A stretch of DNA of 64,000 bases. It comes from Ursus arctos (taxonomy: Eukaryota > Chordata > Mammalia > Carnivora > Ursidae). The notes below the pieces were generated by a model. The model was not told the origin of the DNA. It ran no database searches and saw only the letters and a list, made by a program, of their open reading frames with translations. Location: positions 90,519,256-90,583,255 of the forward strand of contig NW_026623056.1 in the NCBI RefSeq assembly GCF_023065955.2, in the 5' to 3' direction. The position numbers were made by a program, and so were the translations under genes. Below are positions 33,225-43,938 of this stretch, piece by piece (position 1 is the first letter of the stretch; every line of letters starts with the position of its first letter).

Positions 33225-33640
33225 TACTGAAGGCTTGTCCCCTCAGCATTCCTATGTTGAAGCCCTAGCCCCCAATGCGATGGCATTTGGAGATGGGGTC
33301 TTTAGGAGATAATTAGGTTTAGAGGAGGTCATGAGGGCTGGAGGTCTCGTAATGGGATTAGTGCCCTTCTGAGAAGAGGGAGAGATAGCAGAGTGTTCTC
33401 TCTCTCTCTCTCTCTCAGTAACCCACACAGAAATGTCTTGTGAGCCCCCAGGGAGACGGTGGCTGTCCGCAAACCTGGAAGAGAGACCTCCCCCAGAGGC
33501 TAATCAGCTGGTACCTTGATCTTAACTTCTAAGCCTCCAGCCTAAGAAGATGAATTTGTACTGTTTCCGTTGCCCAGTCTGGGGTGTTTTGTCAGAGCCT
33601 GAGCTGACTGGTAACAACCACACTGGGCAGAAAATGCTTT
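33225..33640 (+). mobile_element. Solo LTR, MST/MLT-like (ERVL-MaLR)
   Basis: 'tgttgaagccctagccccca', 'ggcatttggagatggggtct', 'taattaggtttagaggagg' and 'gtaatgggattagtgccctt' occur in LTR order, ending with 'cagtctggggtgttttgtc'. A (TC)n run lies inside (33397-33416). No internal region adjoins. Confidence 0.7.
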
Positions 33641-33699
33641 GAGGGCGTTGAGTAAGGTGAAGCCTGGACTTTTCACCAGTTCTGCATTTTAAGAGGAAT

Positions 33700-33835
33700 T
33701 CATTCTGCACACATGTAATTGCTGAATGTTGACTGAGTGCCCCACCCAGGGCTGTGCATTGGGGTCAGAAGACACAGGCCCTGCCTGCCAGGAACCCACA
33801 GAAATGCAGGTGCATCTGCCAGGCAAAGAAGTCGT
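33700..33835 (-). repeat. L2-like LINE remnant, antisense
   Basis: The text 'ttgactgagtgccccaccca' and 'acacaggccctgcctgccag' fits the antisense L2 3' end at low identity. Confidence 0.45.
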
Positions 33836-34328
33836 TGACCCCACCTTACACCAAGTATGCGGAAGTACTGCGGGCAGGATCGGGAGAACGAACAGCATCT
33901 TCACAGAAATATTTTCATATGGAGGTTCATTCTAAAGGCCTTCAAAGGGGGCTCTTCAAATGTTCAAAAAATGAGTCATGGTGATAAGGGGCTGAGGAGA
34001 GCAGTGAGGAAGCCGTGCCCTGGCTTGAAGAAGCGGGAGCAGGTGTGTGCCAGGGGATAGCTGGAACCTGGAATGGGGCTTCCTGGCCCCCACAGCTCAC
34101 ACGCTGCCCCACAGGGGGCCTTCCCAAAGGCCTGTCCTTTCCTGCACGCCCTTCTCCGCCTCAGGAACTTCCCTGTGGGACCCTCGTGCAGGGACGTTTG
34201 GCTGAGCAGTTTCAGCAGCCCTAACTCCTCCTTAGGGAAAGCCTAAGGCAGTTTGAGGGGGTCCTGTGGCAGGGCCTCCACCGGGAAGGCCGCTGTGGTT
34301 TCCTTGTGCCTTCCTGGGTCCACCCAGC
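33836..34328. other. Intergenic DNA, nothing recognised
   Basis: Increasingly GC-rich approach to the minisatellite and CpG island. No repeat or gene is supported. Confidence 0.4.
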
Positions 34329-34600
34329 AGGAGAAGTGGTGATGGAGCCCACGGGACACGGGGTGGGGAGGGGGGCTAGGAGAGATGGTGGTGGAGCCCA
34401 CGGGACACAGGAGGCACAGGAGAGGTTGGTGGTGGCCCCACGGGACACAGGGGGTTGAGGGGGCAGGAGAGATGGTGGTGGAACCCATGGGACATGGGGT
34501 GGGAGGGGCAGGGGAGGTGGTGGTGGCGCCCGCGGGACACAGGAGGCGCAGGAGAGGGTCCTGGTGGCCCCATGGGACACCGGGGGCGGGCGGGAGAAGC
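34329..34600 (+). repeat. Higher-order GC-rich minisatellite
   Basis: Six copies of a GCCCACGGGACAC-like core begin at about 34348, 34397, 34435, 34484, 34529 and 34567. Spacing runs 49, 38, 49, 45 and 38. The three subunit types repeat in order, giving a higher-order period of about 132-136 bases. All frames are open, so long overlapping open frames here (for example minus 34221-34706) are compositional. Confidence 0.88.
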
Positions 34601-34660
34601 GGCGGGAGCCCCGGGGCCGGCCCCCCAGAGGGCGCCCCCAGCGGCGGGCCGGGGAGTCGA

Positions 34661-34672
34661 CGCGCGTGCGCG
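34661..34672 (-). promoter_or_regulatory. NRF1 binding site
   Basis: The minus strand reads CGCGCACGCGCG, an exact match to the NRF1 consensus YGCGCAYGCGCR. NRF1 sites cluster close to start sites of CpG-island promoters. Binding is predicted, not shown. Confidence 0.65.
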
Positions 34673-34683
34673 GTCCGGCGGGC

Positions 34684-34744
34684 ATGGCGCGGGCACGACG
34701 GCGCACACTGACTCCTGCACGCGGCGACGGGCGGCGGCGGCTGG
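34684..34744 (+). CDS. Candidate alternative FAM3B first coding exon (hypothetical)
   Basis: An ATG at 34684 opens 20 codons plus one base up to a good donor (CTGG|GTGAGAGG, intron from 34745). The reading phase is 1, the same as the acceptor of FAM3B exon 2, so joining them would keep FAM3B in frame and restore glycine at the junction. The short peptide is highly basic (8 Arg in 20). If used, it would replace residues 1-6 before the FAM3B hydrophobic signal segment. The phase match has a one-in-three chance by luck, and no transcript evidence can be seen. It could instead be a non-coding first exon. Confidence 0.3.
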
Positions 34745-35300
34745 GTGAGAGGACGCGGGGGCGAGGCCGGGCAGGGGCGGGATGCTGGCCCTCAGCTCAA
34801 TCGTCTGGGGCCCGGGCTGCCCCGCAAGAGGGCTGAGACCCCAGGGTTGAGGGGGACCCGCCCGGGGGTCGCGGGGACCAGTACCTCACGTTGGGGTTGA
34901 GGCGGGAGGGATGGACGAGCCAGGCCCCTTCTCCTCAGCCGCCTGGGGCAGCTGGCCGCGACCCAGGACCCCCGGGCTCGCCCCCCATGTGCCCCCTGAC
35001 CGCACCTGGGCAGCCGGCAGGGTAGGGTGAGCGCCTGGGGTCAGGCCCCGCCACTTCGGCTTCTCCCTGAAAGCGGAGGTACCGTTGGCCGTTTTCAGCT
35101 GGGGACTGGACACATGGGGGGACACCTGGTAAGGAGGAGTGGCAGCAGAGGGGGCCCCGTCGGGTGCTGTCCGGGTCACCCGGCCGGGACAGGGCGGTCG
35201 GCAGGACGTCATCGGGACCGCGTGGCGCGGGCCGGATCGGGCGCTGGGGCCCAGTGGGACCTCCGTGTTGGGCGGGAGTGGTCGAGCGCCAGGACTGCGG

Positions 35301-35756
35301 TGACTTCCGCCATGCTTTGTCCTTTCTTTCACCACGAATGTCTTCAGCTCTCCAAGGACTCCCAAAAGAATGTGTTTGAAACGACGCGTTTCCGGGCTCC
35401 GGGACCCACCCCACGCAGGGTGGTTGTCTAGGGGCCGAGGAACAGCACTGCCATCCCTCCAAGGCCTTCGCAGGAAGGTGGAGAGAAAGTGGGGTGGTGT
35501 GGGTGCCATGTGGGGTGCAGGCAGTGCGCTCTTGGCTTGATGAGTGATGGTTTAGGGTGCAGTGGCAGTTAAGGGCAGCCCTGCACAGCTGGGGACTGCA
35601 ACATAGGGCAGCTGGTCCAGCTTAAAATATCACTCGGTTTCAGAAATAGTTTGTTTTCTTACATTTAGCATTTTTAGACTATTAATACATGTGCTGTTGA
35701 GATGTTTGTATTGTTTTCTTTCCCAAAGGACTTGCCTTTAAGAAACATCTTTTCCC
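35301..35756. other. Intergenic DNA, nothing recognised
   Basis: GC content falls off after the CpG island. The long minus-strand open frames (34886-35509) are in the GC-rich part and show no recognisable domain. Confidence 0.4.
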
Positions 35757-35938
35757 GGGGCACCCAAGTGGCCCAGTTGGTTAAGCATCCAGCTCTTGAT
35801 TTCAGCTCAGGTCATGATAAGGTAGTGAGATAGGGCCCTGGGTCGGTCCACTCTGCATGGAGCCTGCCTAGGATTCTCTCCCTCCTTTCCCTCCCTCCCT
35901 GCTCTTCCCCCCTACTCTCACACTCTCTCTATCTCTAA

Positions 35939-35970
<32 letters not shown>

Positions 35971-35987
35971 AAAAGAAAAGGAAAAGA
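35757..35987 (+). mobile_element. can-SINE, sense, diverged
   Basis: Head GGGGCACCCAAGTGGCCCAG, CT-rich centre, tail of A and (GAA)n. Flanks 'aagaaacatcttttc' and 'aagaagcatcttttc' form the target duplication. Confidence 0.9.
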
Positions 35988-37118
35988 AAGAAGCATCTTT
36001 TCTCACTGGAATATTCTAGGACAGGTGTCAGAATGTGTCTGTGATAGTCCCTTAACTTTTTTCTAAATCAAAGCTGAAATTCAGCTAGTTTTTCTCTTGA
36101 TTGCTTATGACAGTGAGAAACAAAAGAACTCATTAAAATAATAATAGCGACCATGTATAGGGTGCCTTTTTATATCCAGCATTGTTCTGGTACCTTCTCT
36201 CTATTCTCTCATCTCTGAAGTGGGTGTTTTGAAACCCCCCTCCCCGCATTAGCTCAAACCCCAGACCACCCAGCTGCTGAGAGACAGAACTAGGGTATCG
36301 GGGTCAGTCTGATCCAATTTCCACGCTCTTTGTCCTAGAAATTTCAGCCTCTGCAGCGAGCAAAAATTGTTTCATAAAAAGTGAAAACCAGCAGCAAAGG
36401 AAATGAGTTTGGGCATTGGTTTCCTTGTTTTTATTCCTTAGAAGTCTTACATTCTGGGTGAGGTTCGAGTAAACAGATCACTCACAGGAGGGGATAAAGG
36501 TGAGGAGGAAGAGACACACGTGGGGGGGGGGGTGTCATGCAGAGTCTGATAGGTCATTGTGAGTGTGTTTGCACTCTCCCCTGGCCCCTCAAAGACCTGG
36601 TGGCCTCTCAATTTGTATACATCTTCATGAAAGGAAGCATGGCCCTCCAGGAATGTAGGACACCTGCCTACAGGGCCTGGGAGCTAAGAGACCCAGGTTC
36701 AAGCTTAGGGCCATGGGCTAAGGTGTCCTTTGTGCACTTCATCTGCCTCACTGTACAAGTGGGGTGGCCAGGGATCTGGCATTGAGCTCAAGGGAGCATA
36801 CTGCATCATCCATCTCCAGGACCAGCCAGTTGATACTGGTTTATATTACTGATTTATATTATACTTTTGGCCAAAACCTCTTTTCCAGTCTCCAAATGGA
36901 CCCTCCCTTCTGACAAATGGGCAACAGTTGCTCCAACCCTTGGAGCTGTTCTCTCACTTCTGTATCACTCAAGTTCATGCAAATTGGGTGCCTTTTCTCC
37001 CCACAAATGATTCACTCTCTGTACGAGGGCCTCTTCTGTGAAATGCGTGAATTCTGCTTCAGTTCCTCCCTGGCCCAGGATGCTGACCGTGACCAACGTG
37101 GTGATGCACGAAACACAT
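35988..37118. other. Intergenic DNA with one MIR relic
   Basis: A MIR antisense piece (about 36165-36315) and a G10 run (about 36523-36532) are visible; nothing else is recognised. Confidence 0.45.
36165..36315 (-). repeat. MIR-like SINE, antisense
   Basis: 'agaccacccagctgctgaga' and the text around 'tcatctctgaagtgggtg' correspond to an antisense MIR. Confidence 0.45.
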
Positions 37119-37132
37119 AAAGAAACATTTCA

Positions 37133-37335
37133 CGGGTGCCTGGGTGGCGCAGTCGTTGAGCATCTGCCTTCGGCTCAGGGCGTGATCCCGGTGCTCTGGG
37201 ATCGAGCCCCACATCAGGCTCCTCTGCTGGGAGCCTGCTTCTTCCTCTCTCACTCCCCCTGCTTGTGTTCCCTCTCTCGCTGGCTGTCTCTCTCTGTCAA
37301 ATAAATAAATAAAATCTTTAAAAAAAAAAAAAAAG
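37133..37335 (+). mobile_element. can-SINE, sense, young, with perfect target duplication
   Basis: Head CGGGTGCCTGGGTGGCGCAG, tail AAATAAATAAATAAAATC plus A-run. The 14-base duplication aaagaaacatttca occurs at 37119-37132 and 37336-37349 without mismatch. Confidence 0.97.
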
Positions 37336-37349
37336 AAAGAAACATTTCA

Positions 37350-38205
37350 AAACTATGGGTTATAAAACTCCCTAATCACAATTAGGAGAAAAAACACTCC
37401 AAAAATTTGGACTCTTCCTCATACTTTTAAGTGTCCATTTCAGGGTGGATTTCTGTAGCTAAGGGTGTGACTCAACTCTTGGTTTCTGAGGGCAGCACCT
37501 TTTCAAATGAAAACCCCAAAGTCATCATGGATTATCTGCACAAAAGCATCTGTCAACTTCGAGAGACTTGGAGAGAAACAGTCCGTAAGTAACAGCTTGA
37601 CAAGCAGGAAAAACAAAAACAGTTCAGAAGCTTAGACATACTGCTCTGGACCCTCACCTACCAGTCCTTCCTAAGAGCAATGGCTGTTCATAAACAATGG
37701 CTGTGTGGTCAGCATGGGACCTTCATGTGTGTGTGTTACCATCTGGCCCACCCAGATCGCTCCCAGAACAAAAGGGGCGCAGCCCAGAATGGCATCTGAA
37801 AGAAGGGCAGCCAGCTCCTCAGTCAACATTCTCAGCTCACCTCTCCCAGTGGCTTCTGACCTCATTCAGACTCAGAGATTTCTAAACTAAGTCTGGGCCT
37901 CCTGCCAAGCCAGAGTTCACAGCCCCTGGATTTCTCCTCTCAACCTGTTGCAGACAAGGAAGCTTCTGACAAAGTTATGGTTTAGAAAAGGGTTGAAAGT
38001 TTTCACTCAAAAGTTGCCTTCTCCAACCTCAGGCTTCTTCCTTTCCCTCGCCTGTCTTTCTCCAGGGCAGCCTATGTCCTGCTTGTCATCACCCCTAGCA
38101 TCCCTGGTCCCCCAGCATCACCAGTGCCATCCATATGACCCCATGCACAAGAGTCTTTGGGGCCTCACCCAGCGTACTCTGATCTTTTTGAGGGTTTTCC
38201 ACTGG
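37350..38205. other. Intergenic DNA, nothing recognised
   Basis: No gene and no clear repeat. Part of 38015-38205 may be upstream L2 sequence. Confidence 0.4.
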
Positions 38206-38400
38206 CATGCTCCTGTCTGCAGGTCAGTCCTCCTTAGGGATCTGTGTTGCTGCTTCACTTTTCATAACTCTGCACTGGAGGGTGAGCTGCCCAAGTCCTG
38301 GATCTTTGTCAGTTTTGTTCCCTGATGTATCTCTGGGGCATAAACAGTGCTTGGCATCTAGTAGTTGCTTAAAAAATATTTGGCTAATTGAACTGAATTG
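38206..38400 (+). repeat. L2 LINE 3' end, sense
   Basis: 'gatgtatctctggggcataa', 'acagtgcttggcatctagta' and 'aaatatttggctaattgaac' give the sense 3' end of L2. Confidence 0.65.
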
Positions 38401-38785
38401 AACTAAGACCTGTACCTTCCCCAGAGCTCAGCTCCTCTGTCTGGGTTTCTGGCCCCTTGAAAGATGAACACTTCCTCCCCCAAGGTTGGAAGAGCTCAGA
38501 AGGGTCAGCCCTTCCACTGTCCTATGACCTTCCAAGGAGGCCTCCCAGGACATGGAGAGCCTTTACTTTCCTTGTCGTTGGTCAGCTGGCCAGGATTCTG
38601 AACAGCTTCACCCCCCAACTCAGCAGAGTCTCTGGCTGCCTCAGAGCCTTATAGGATAAAGTGCAGAGTGTACAAAAAATGAAATGTCTCAGGGCCTGCT
38701 AGCTTCAGGCTGTCTGCGCCAGTACATTCCATATATTCATTTAATCTCAGCAGTTCTAAAGATGTTATAATACCGTTTAATTAGC
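38401..38785. other. Intergenic DNA, nothing recognised
   Basis: No gene. Sequence at 38640-38740 may be old LINE sequence, unsupported. Confidence 0.4.
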
Positions 38786-39720
38786 ACCCCCCAAAATGAA
38801 CTACTTAGGTATAAATCTAACAAAATATGTACAAGATCTGTATGAGAACTACAAAATGCTGTTGAACAAAATCAAAGAAAAACTAACGTGGGAGAGAGAT
38901 TCCATGTTAATGGATGGGGAGACTCAATATGGTCAAGACATCAGTTCTTCCCAACTCTGTAGATTCAGTGCAATCCCAGTCAAAATCCCAGCAAGTTATT
39001 TTGTGGATATTGACAAACCTATTCTAAGGTTTACATGGAGAGGCAAAAGACCGAGAATAGCCAACACAGTATTGAAGGAGAATAAAGTTGCAAGACTAAT
39101 ATTACCCAACTTGAAGACTTAACTACAAAGTTACAGTGAGCCAGATAGCATGGTATTGGTGTCAGAAGAGAAAAATCGATCAATGGAACAGAAGAAAGAG
39201 CTCAGTAATAGACCCACATAAATATAGTTAACTGATCTTTGACAAAGGAGAAAGGCAGTACAATGAAACAAAGATAGTCTTTTCAACAAATGGTCTTGGA
39301 GAAATAGAACATCCACATGCAAAAAACGAATCTAGAAACAGGCCTTACACCTTTTACCAGATTAACTCAAAACTGACCCCAGGCATAAATGTAAAATGCA
39401 AAACTATAAAGCTCCTAGAAGATAACATAAGAGAAGACCTACATGACCTTGGGTGTGGTGATGACCTTTTAAATACAACATGAAAGGTATGGTCCTAAAA
39501 GGAATCATTGATAAGCTGGGCTTCATTTAAAGTTAAAAATGGCTGTTCTCCAAAAGAAAGTGTCAAGAGAATGAAAAGACAAGACATATTGATAAGGAAC
39601 TGTTGCCCACAATAAACAAAGAACTCTTAAAACAACAATAAGAAAACAAACAACTAATTTTAAGATGGACCAAAGGCTTTTAACAGACACTTCACCAAAG
39701 AAGATATATAGATGTCAGAT
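38786..39720 (+). pseudogene. LINE-1 ORF2 remnant (dead reverse transcriptase C-terminus)
   Basis: Positions 38796-39122 encode an uninterrupted 108-residue piece of L1 ORF2p downstream of the catalytic core, with typical phrases (YLGINLTKYVQDLYENYK; SAIPVKIPASYF). Beyond the stop the frame is lost to indels, but DNA homology continues through 'gatctttgacaaaggag' and 'ctcctagaagataac' to about 39720. The 5' part of the element is missing. It cannot retrotranspose. Confidence 0.85.
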
Positions 39721-40350
39721 AAGTGGATGGAGAATTCAAGTTAGCAGCCAGGTCATTCTGCAGATCCAAGTAGACCGAACTTAGGAGTCATGACTGTAGA
39801 ATATGGCCATTAGGAGTCCCCAGTTGTCCTGTCGCTGTGATTTCAGTGAGCAGATACACTCAAGGAGAACATCTGCTTGGACTCCCGTGGAATCCTTTGG
39901 AATCCTTGCTCGCTAACTGATGGCCTTTGTGACAGTCGATGCTTCACCTCACCATCCGTAAGACAGTTAATGGCTTCCCTTTAGGCTGTTGTGAGGGCAG
40001 AAAAAGATCTCTCAGTATGGCCTCCAGAACAGAGCATGTCCCATGCTGGGGACTCTGTGGCCATGAGCCATGACAGTGGAATCCCAAGTTCGTGTGTAAG
40101 GTGTAAATGCAAAAATCACTAAGAAATATCTGAGCAGGAGATGAGGGAGAGAAAACAGAGTATAAAATCCAGACATCAAAACAAGTACACATGGGCTTTC
40201 ATATGACAAAGGGGCAATTCAGTCAATGCTGGGAAGTGATCCTTCCACAAATGGTGAGCCACTGGCTAGCCAGCTGAAGAAACTAAGTTTGGATCTCCAT
40301 CAAAATCTTGTATTGAGGGATCAAAAGTTTTAAGTAAGAAATGAGAACCT
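39721..40350. other. Intergenic DNA, nothing recognised
   Basis: No gene. The two overlapping minus-strand open frames (39944-40209) resemble nothing known. Confidence 0.4.
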
Positions 40351-40556
40351 AAGAGCTTGTGGGTGGCTCAGTCAGTTAAGCATCTGTCTTTGGCTCAGGT
40401 CATGATCCGGGATTGAGCCCCACGTTGGACACCCTGCTCAGTGGGGAGCCTTCTTCTCCCTCTCCCTCTGCCTGCCCCTCCCCTTGCTTGTGCATGCACA
40501 CGTGCTCTCTCTCAGTGTCAAATAAATAAACAAAATCTTTAAAAGATAACTTAAAA
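40351..40556 (+). mobile_element. can-SINE, sense, old
   Basis: Head damaged (AGCTTGTGGGTGGCTCAG), body normal, tail AAATAAATAAACAAAATC. Flanks suggest an aged duplication of 'aagaaatgagaacct'. Confidence 0.88.
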
Positions 40557-41125
40557 AGAGAGAAATGAACCTTTAGAGAAGGGGAGTAAGGCCTTTCTAA
40601 GCAAGACAAAACTCAAGCTGCAAAAAGAAAAATCATAATTTTTTTAATTGCACAAGGGGAAAAAACCCATACTCAAAAACGGGAAAAATTTGTTATTACC
40701 TATGATAAAGGACTAATTAATACAGAATCGTAACAGCTGTCATATACAATTTAGAATTGCATAGCAATGTGTATAGTGTCCGTATAGTGTAAAGGGGGGG
40801 GCTTTATACCATATTTAGGTGTGTAAGAGTGTCTCCTCCATCCTCAGCTCCTTGTTATTTTGGTTGCTTTGCATTTGAGTATGTTTTAAGGGGAGACCCA
40901 TTTTAAATGGCCCTGCTTTCCCAAGTAAATAAGTCAGGTGAAAATCAAGAGGAATAAACATTATCCTAGAAAGCCCTTAAGATGACACGAGCATGCACAA
41001 GCGTTGCTAGAGCATGTCAGTGAGTGCAAGAGCCATCCAGGTGTGTTTTGGCAAACTTCTTTCAAAATTACAGATAATGAAATCTCAGCAGTTCCACTTC
41101 CAGGAATTTGTTCCATTTATTATTA
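40557..41125. other. Intergenic DNA, nothing recognised
   Basis: AT-rich at the left (40620-40760), with a G8 run at about 40794-40801. Confidence 0.4.
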
Positions 41126-41126
41126 T

Positions 41127-41324
41127 TTTTTAAAGATTTTATTTATTTATTTGACAGAGAGAGAGAGAGACAGCTAGCAAGAGAGGTACCACAAGCAGGG
41201 GGAGCGGGAGAGGAAGAAGCAGGCTCCCAGCAGAGGAGCCCGATGTGGGACTCAATCCCAGAACACCAGGATCACGCCCTGAGCCAAAGGCAAACGCCAA
41301 ATGACTGAGCCACCCAGGCGCCCC
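41127..41324 (-). mobile_element. can-SINE, antisense
   Basis: TTTTTTAAAGATTTTATTTATTTATTTGACAGAG opens; CCACCCAGGCGCCCC closes. Duplicated flank 'atttattattttaaa' lies on both sides. Confidence 0.95.
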
Positions 41325-41337
41325 TATTTATTATTTT

Positions 41338-41428
41338 AAAGTAGGCTCTGTGCCCCGTGTGGGGCTTGAACTCACAACCCCGAGATCAAGAGTCATGTGC
41401 TCCACCGACTGAGCCAGCCAGGCACCCC
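41338..41428 (-). mobile_element. tRNA-Lys-like short SINE, antisense
   Basis: Same type as 21967-22056: ATTTTAAAGTAGGCTC tail joint, TGGGGCTTGAACTCACAACC for the T arm, ending AGCCAGGCACCCC. It sits directly beside another can-SINE. Confidence 0.8.
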
Positions 41429-41439
41429 AACACTGAGTA

Positions 41440-42430
41440 TGTGTTGTTGTTGTTGTTTTAATTCATTTCACATAAGTGAAACGTTCTATGTGAAAGATAC
41501 CTGTCACAGTGTTAGTCCTAACAAGAAGTGGAAAAGAATCAAATGTCTGTAGTAAGGAGCTTGCTAGATAAATCATGGTCCATGAACACTGTCAGATCCT
41601 CTGCAGCTGTTGAAAGAATATGGAAGTGCTCTGTCTACGCAAGTGACAGACTCTCCAGGATACCTTGACAAGCAAGATGTGGGGCAGGGTGAGAGTATGG
41701 GCCAATTTGTTAAAGCATGCGTGTGTCGCAGGGGCTAGTCTCATTTGGTTGGGTATGTATGAAGAAATTCTGGAAAGACACCCAAGAAATCAGTAATTCT
41801 GGTTTTCTATTAGGTAAAGAGGATATGGGGATAAGAAGGTGATTATTGCAATATACCTTTTAGTAAACTTCTTTAAAAATTGGACTATATAAATGTATTA
41901 TCTAGTCAACAAATTATTTCTTACGGCTACTACAAATTAAAAAGAAAAAGACTAACAACTTAAGAGAAAAATGGGCAATTTATATGACTAGACTATAGTT
42001 CCTGAAAAAGAAATACGCAGAAACCACAAATGGCCTTTAAACCAATGAAAATACGCCCAAGCAATCACTTTAACGAAAGAAGCAGTTAGAATAATACTAA
42101 GACTTTCCCCCCAGCCACAGATAAGCATAGATCAAGCTGTTGGATGACATGATGCGTGAGGAATTGTATGGACACATAGGCGTTCTCCTGTGCTGCTGGC
42201 GGCTGTGCGAACCGCTGTAATTTCTCTGGAAATACCTATTAAATCCAGAGTTCGCAAACCCTCTGACTCAGTAATTCACTTCCAGGTGTTTATTTTAAAT
42301 CCATCTCAATATTTATGTCAAGGTGGATGCACGAAGGTATTCATTGCAGCATTTTTAGTGCAAAAGATGACAACCAAAAATTCCCTCTACGCCTATCTTA
42401 AAAATATGTTCATCCAACAGTAAAAGCCTG
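41440..42430 (+). repeat. Old LINE fragments, sense
   Basis: 'gctagataaatcatggtcca' (41561) and the block at 41960-42060 ('agagaaaaatgggcaattta', then 'aaccacaaatggcctttaaa') resemble LINE-1-type sense sequence. The 42250-42400 part has 'tcattgcagcatttttagtg'. Diverged and broken. Confidence 0.5.
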
Positions 42431-43109
42431 GGTGTGTTTAGTAGAGATTCAACAATTCTATGCGTTACCGTTAGTGCTCACCACAGCTAGTTACCATCTG
42501 TCACCAAGCAAGTTATTACAGTGTTAAACTGTACCTTTCATCCCTGCGACTTACCTATTTTACAAGTAGAAATTTGTGCCTCTTCGTCCCCTTCACCTAA
42601 TTCCCCCATCCCTCCACCCCCAAGCCCCTCTGGCAACCACCAGTTTGTTCTCTGTATTTATGAGTCCGTTTCTGTTTTTGTTCATTTTGTTTTTTAGATT
42701 CCATGTAGATGTGAAATCATATGGGATTTGGTTTTCTCTAACTTCACAGAGCATAAATACTTTCTAAGTCCATCCGTGTTGTCACAGATGTCGAGATCTC
42801 AATCTTCGTTATAGCTGAGTGTATTCTATTGTACACACTTACACCACATCTTCTTTATCCATTCCTCTACCCATCAACACTTAGGTTGCTTCCGTATCTC
42901 ATAGTGCGTATTTACTTAAAAAACGTTTAAAGTAATGTGGCTTTGTAGTATGCTCAGTCAAATGCAGCAGTGTTTTTGCTTTTATGTGTTTCCTTCTAGC
43001 CTTCTTATATGCATAAGTGTCCACTTTTTCCCTGCTTTTTCACTTAACATGCATTTCATGTATGTTTCCCGTGTATATTATAAGCAATATATAATCTTTT
43101 TAAAAAGAT

Positions 43110-43148
<39 letters not shown>

Positions 43149-43517
43149 TTTTAGAGGGAGAGAGAGTGTGTGTGCATGAGCGAGCACAAGTGCAAGGGCA
43201 GAGGGAGAGAGAGAATCCTCAAGCAGGCTCCCTGCTCAGCTTGATCCCGGGACCCTGAGGTCGTGACCTGAGCTGAAATCAAGAGTCGGACACTCAACGA
43301 ACTGAGCCACCCAGGCGCCCCAGTAATGTATCATCTTGATAACAATCATTTTAAGTTCCTGAGTAGAGGTTCAAGTGTTTGAACAGTAATTCATTTAAGT
43401 AGTTATTCTGCCTTTTATGAACCTCATAGATGGCTTTACATTTTTCACTATTAATATACATAACATTTCCTCTTTAGAAAAAAAAATATTCCCTAGTATA
43501 GATCAGAAGTGGAAATT
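42431..43517 (-). repeat. Old LINE-1 3' end, antisense, with SINE
   Basis: Antisense L1M 3' end text: 'cagttaccatctgtcacc'-like at 42490-42510, 'ctctggcaaccaccagtttg' (42629) and the block ending 'atccattcctctacccatca'. A can-SINE (43098-43321) interrupts it. Confidence 0.65.
43098..43321 (-). mobile_element. can-SINE, antisense
   Basis: Tail with (TTTA)n of about twelve units (43107-43150), GAGAGAGAGTGTGTG, closing in CAGGCGCCCC. Confidence 0.94.
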
Positions 43518-43522
43518 ATGTC

Positions 43523-43725
43523 TTTTTTTTTTTTTTAAAGATTTTATTTATTTATTTGACAGAGAGAGAGACAGCCAGCGAGAGAGGGAACACAAGCAGG
43601 GGGAGTGGGAGAGGAAGAAGCAGGCTCATAGCGGAAGAGCCTGATGTGGGGCTCGATCCCATAACGCCGGGATCACGCCCTGAGCCAAAGGCAGACGCTT
43701 AACCGCTGTGCCACCCAGGTGCCCC
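43523..43725 (-). mobile_element. can-SINE, antisense, left of a nested pair
   Basis: T-run, TTTATTTGACAGAGAGAGAG, GACAGCCAGCGAGAGAGG, closing in CAGGTGCCCC. Followed at once by 'atgtc' and a second element. Confidence 0.96.
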
Positions 43726-43730
43726 ATGTC

Positions 43731-43938
43731 TTTTTTTTTTTTTAAGATTTTATTTATTTATTTGTTTGAGAGAGAGGGAGAGAGGGAGAGGGAGTAGGGA
43801 GAGGGGCAAAGAGAGAGGGAGAAGCAGACTCCCCGCTGAGCAGGGAGCCCAATCCCGGCTCCATCCCTATCCCAGGACTCAGGGATCATGACTGAGCCAA
43901 AGGCAGCCGCTTAACTGACTGAGCCACCCAGCTGCCCT
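43731..43938 (-). mobile_element. can-SINE, antisense, right of a nested pair
   Basis: T-run and TTTAAGATTTTATTTATTTATTTGTTTGAG open it; CCACCCAGCTGCCCT closes it. The flank 'tgtcttttttt' occurs before, between and after the two elements. Confidence 0.94.

Larger units (their letters stand above)
34570..35300. promoter_or_regulatory. CpG island, candidate upstream promoter
   Basis: Dense in CpG, especially 34580-34780, and still rich to about 35300. It carries a perfect NRF1 site (34661-34672) and a CRE-like GACGTCAT (35205-35212). There is no TATA box. It lies 13.3 kb upstream of the FAM3B start codon and 27 kb past the BACE2 3' end, so it belongs to neither gene's known start. I recall, without certainty, human FAM3B transcripts that begin some 12 kb upstream. 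Confidence 0.7.

Noticed and set aside
34221..34706. 161-codon minus-strand open frame in the minisatellite
   Set aside because: Its repeated peptides mirror the DNA repeat; overlapping frames are equally open.
34886..35509. 207-codon minus-strand open frame in the CpG island
   Set aside because: GC-rich DNA lacks stop codons; another 175-codon frame overlaps it, and no domain or splice structure is visible.
38796..39122. 108-residue reverse-transcriptase-like protein
   Set aside because: It is a fragment of dead LINE-1 ORF2, not a host gene; the reading frame is broken on both sides.
43107..43150. CRISPR-like or other phage-type direct repeats
   Set aside because: Regular short repeats here and elsewhere are TTTA, TTTC, CA and minisatellite units; there are no spacers and the genome is mammalian.
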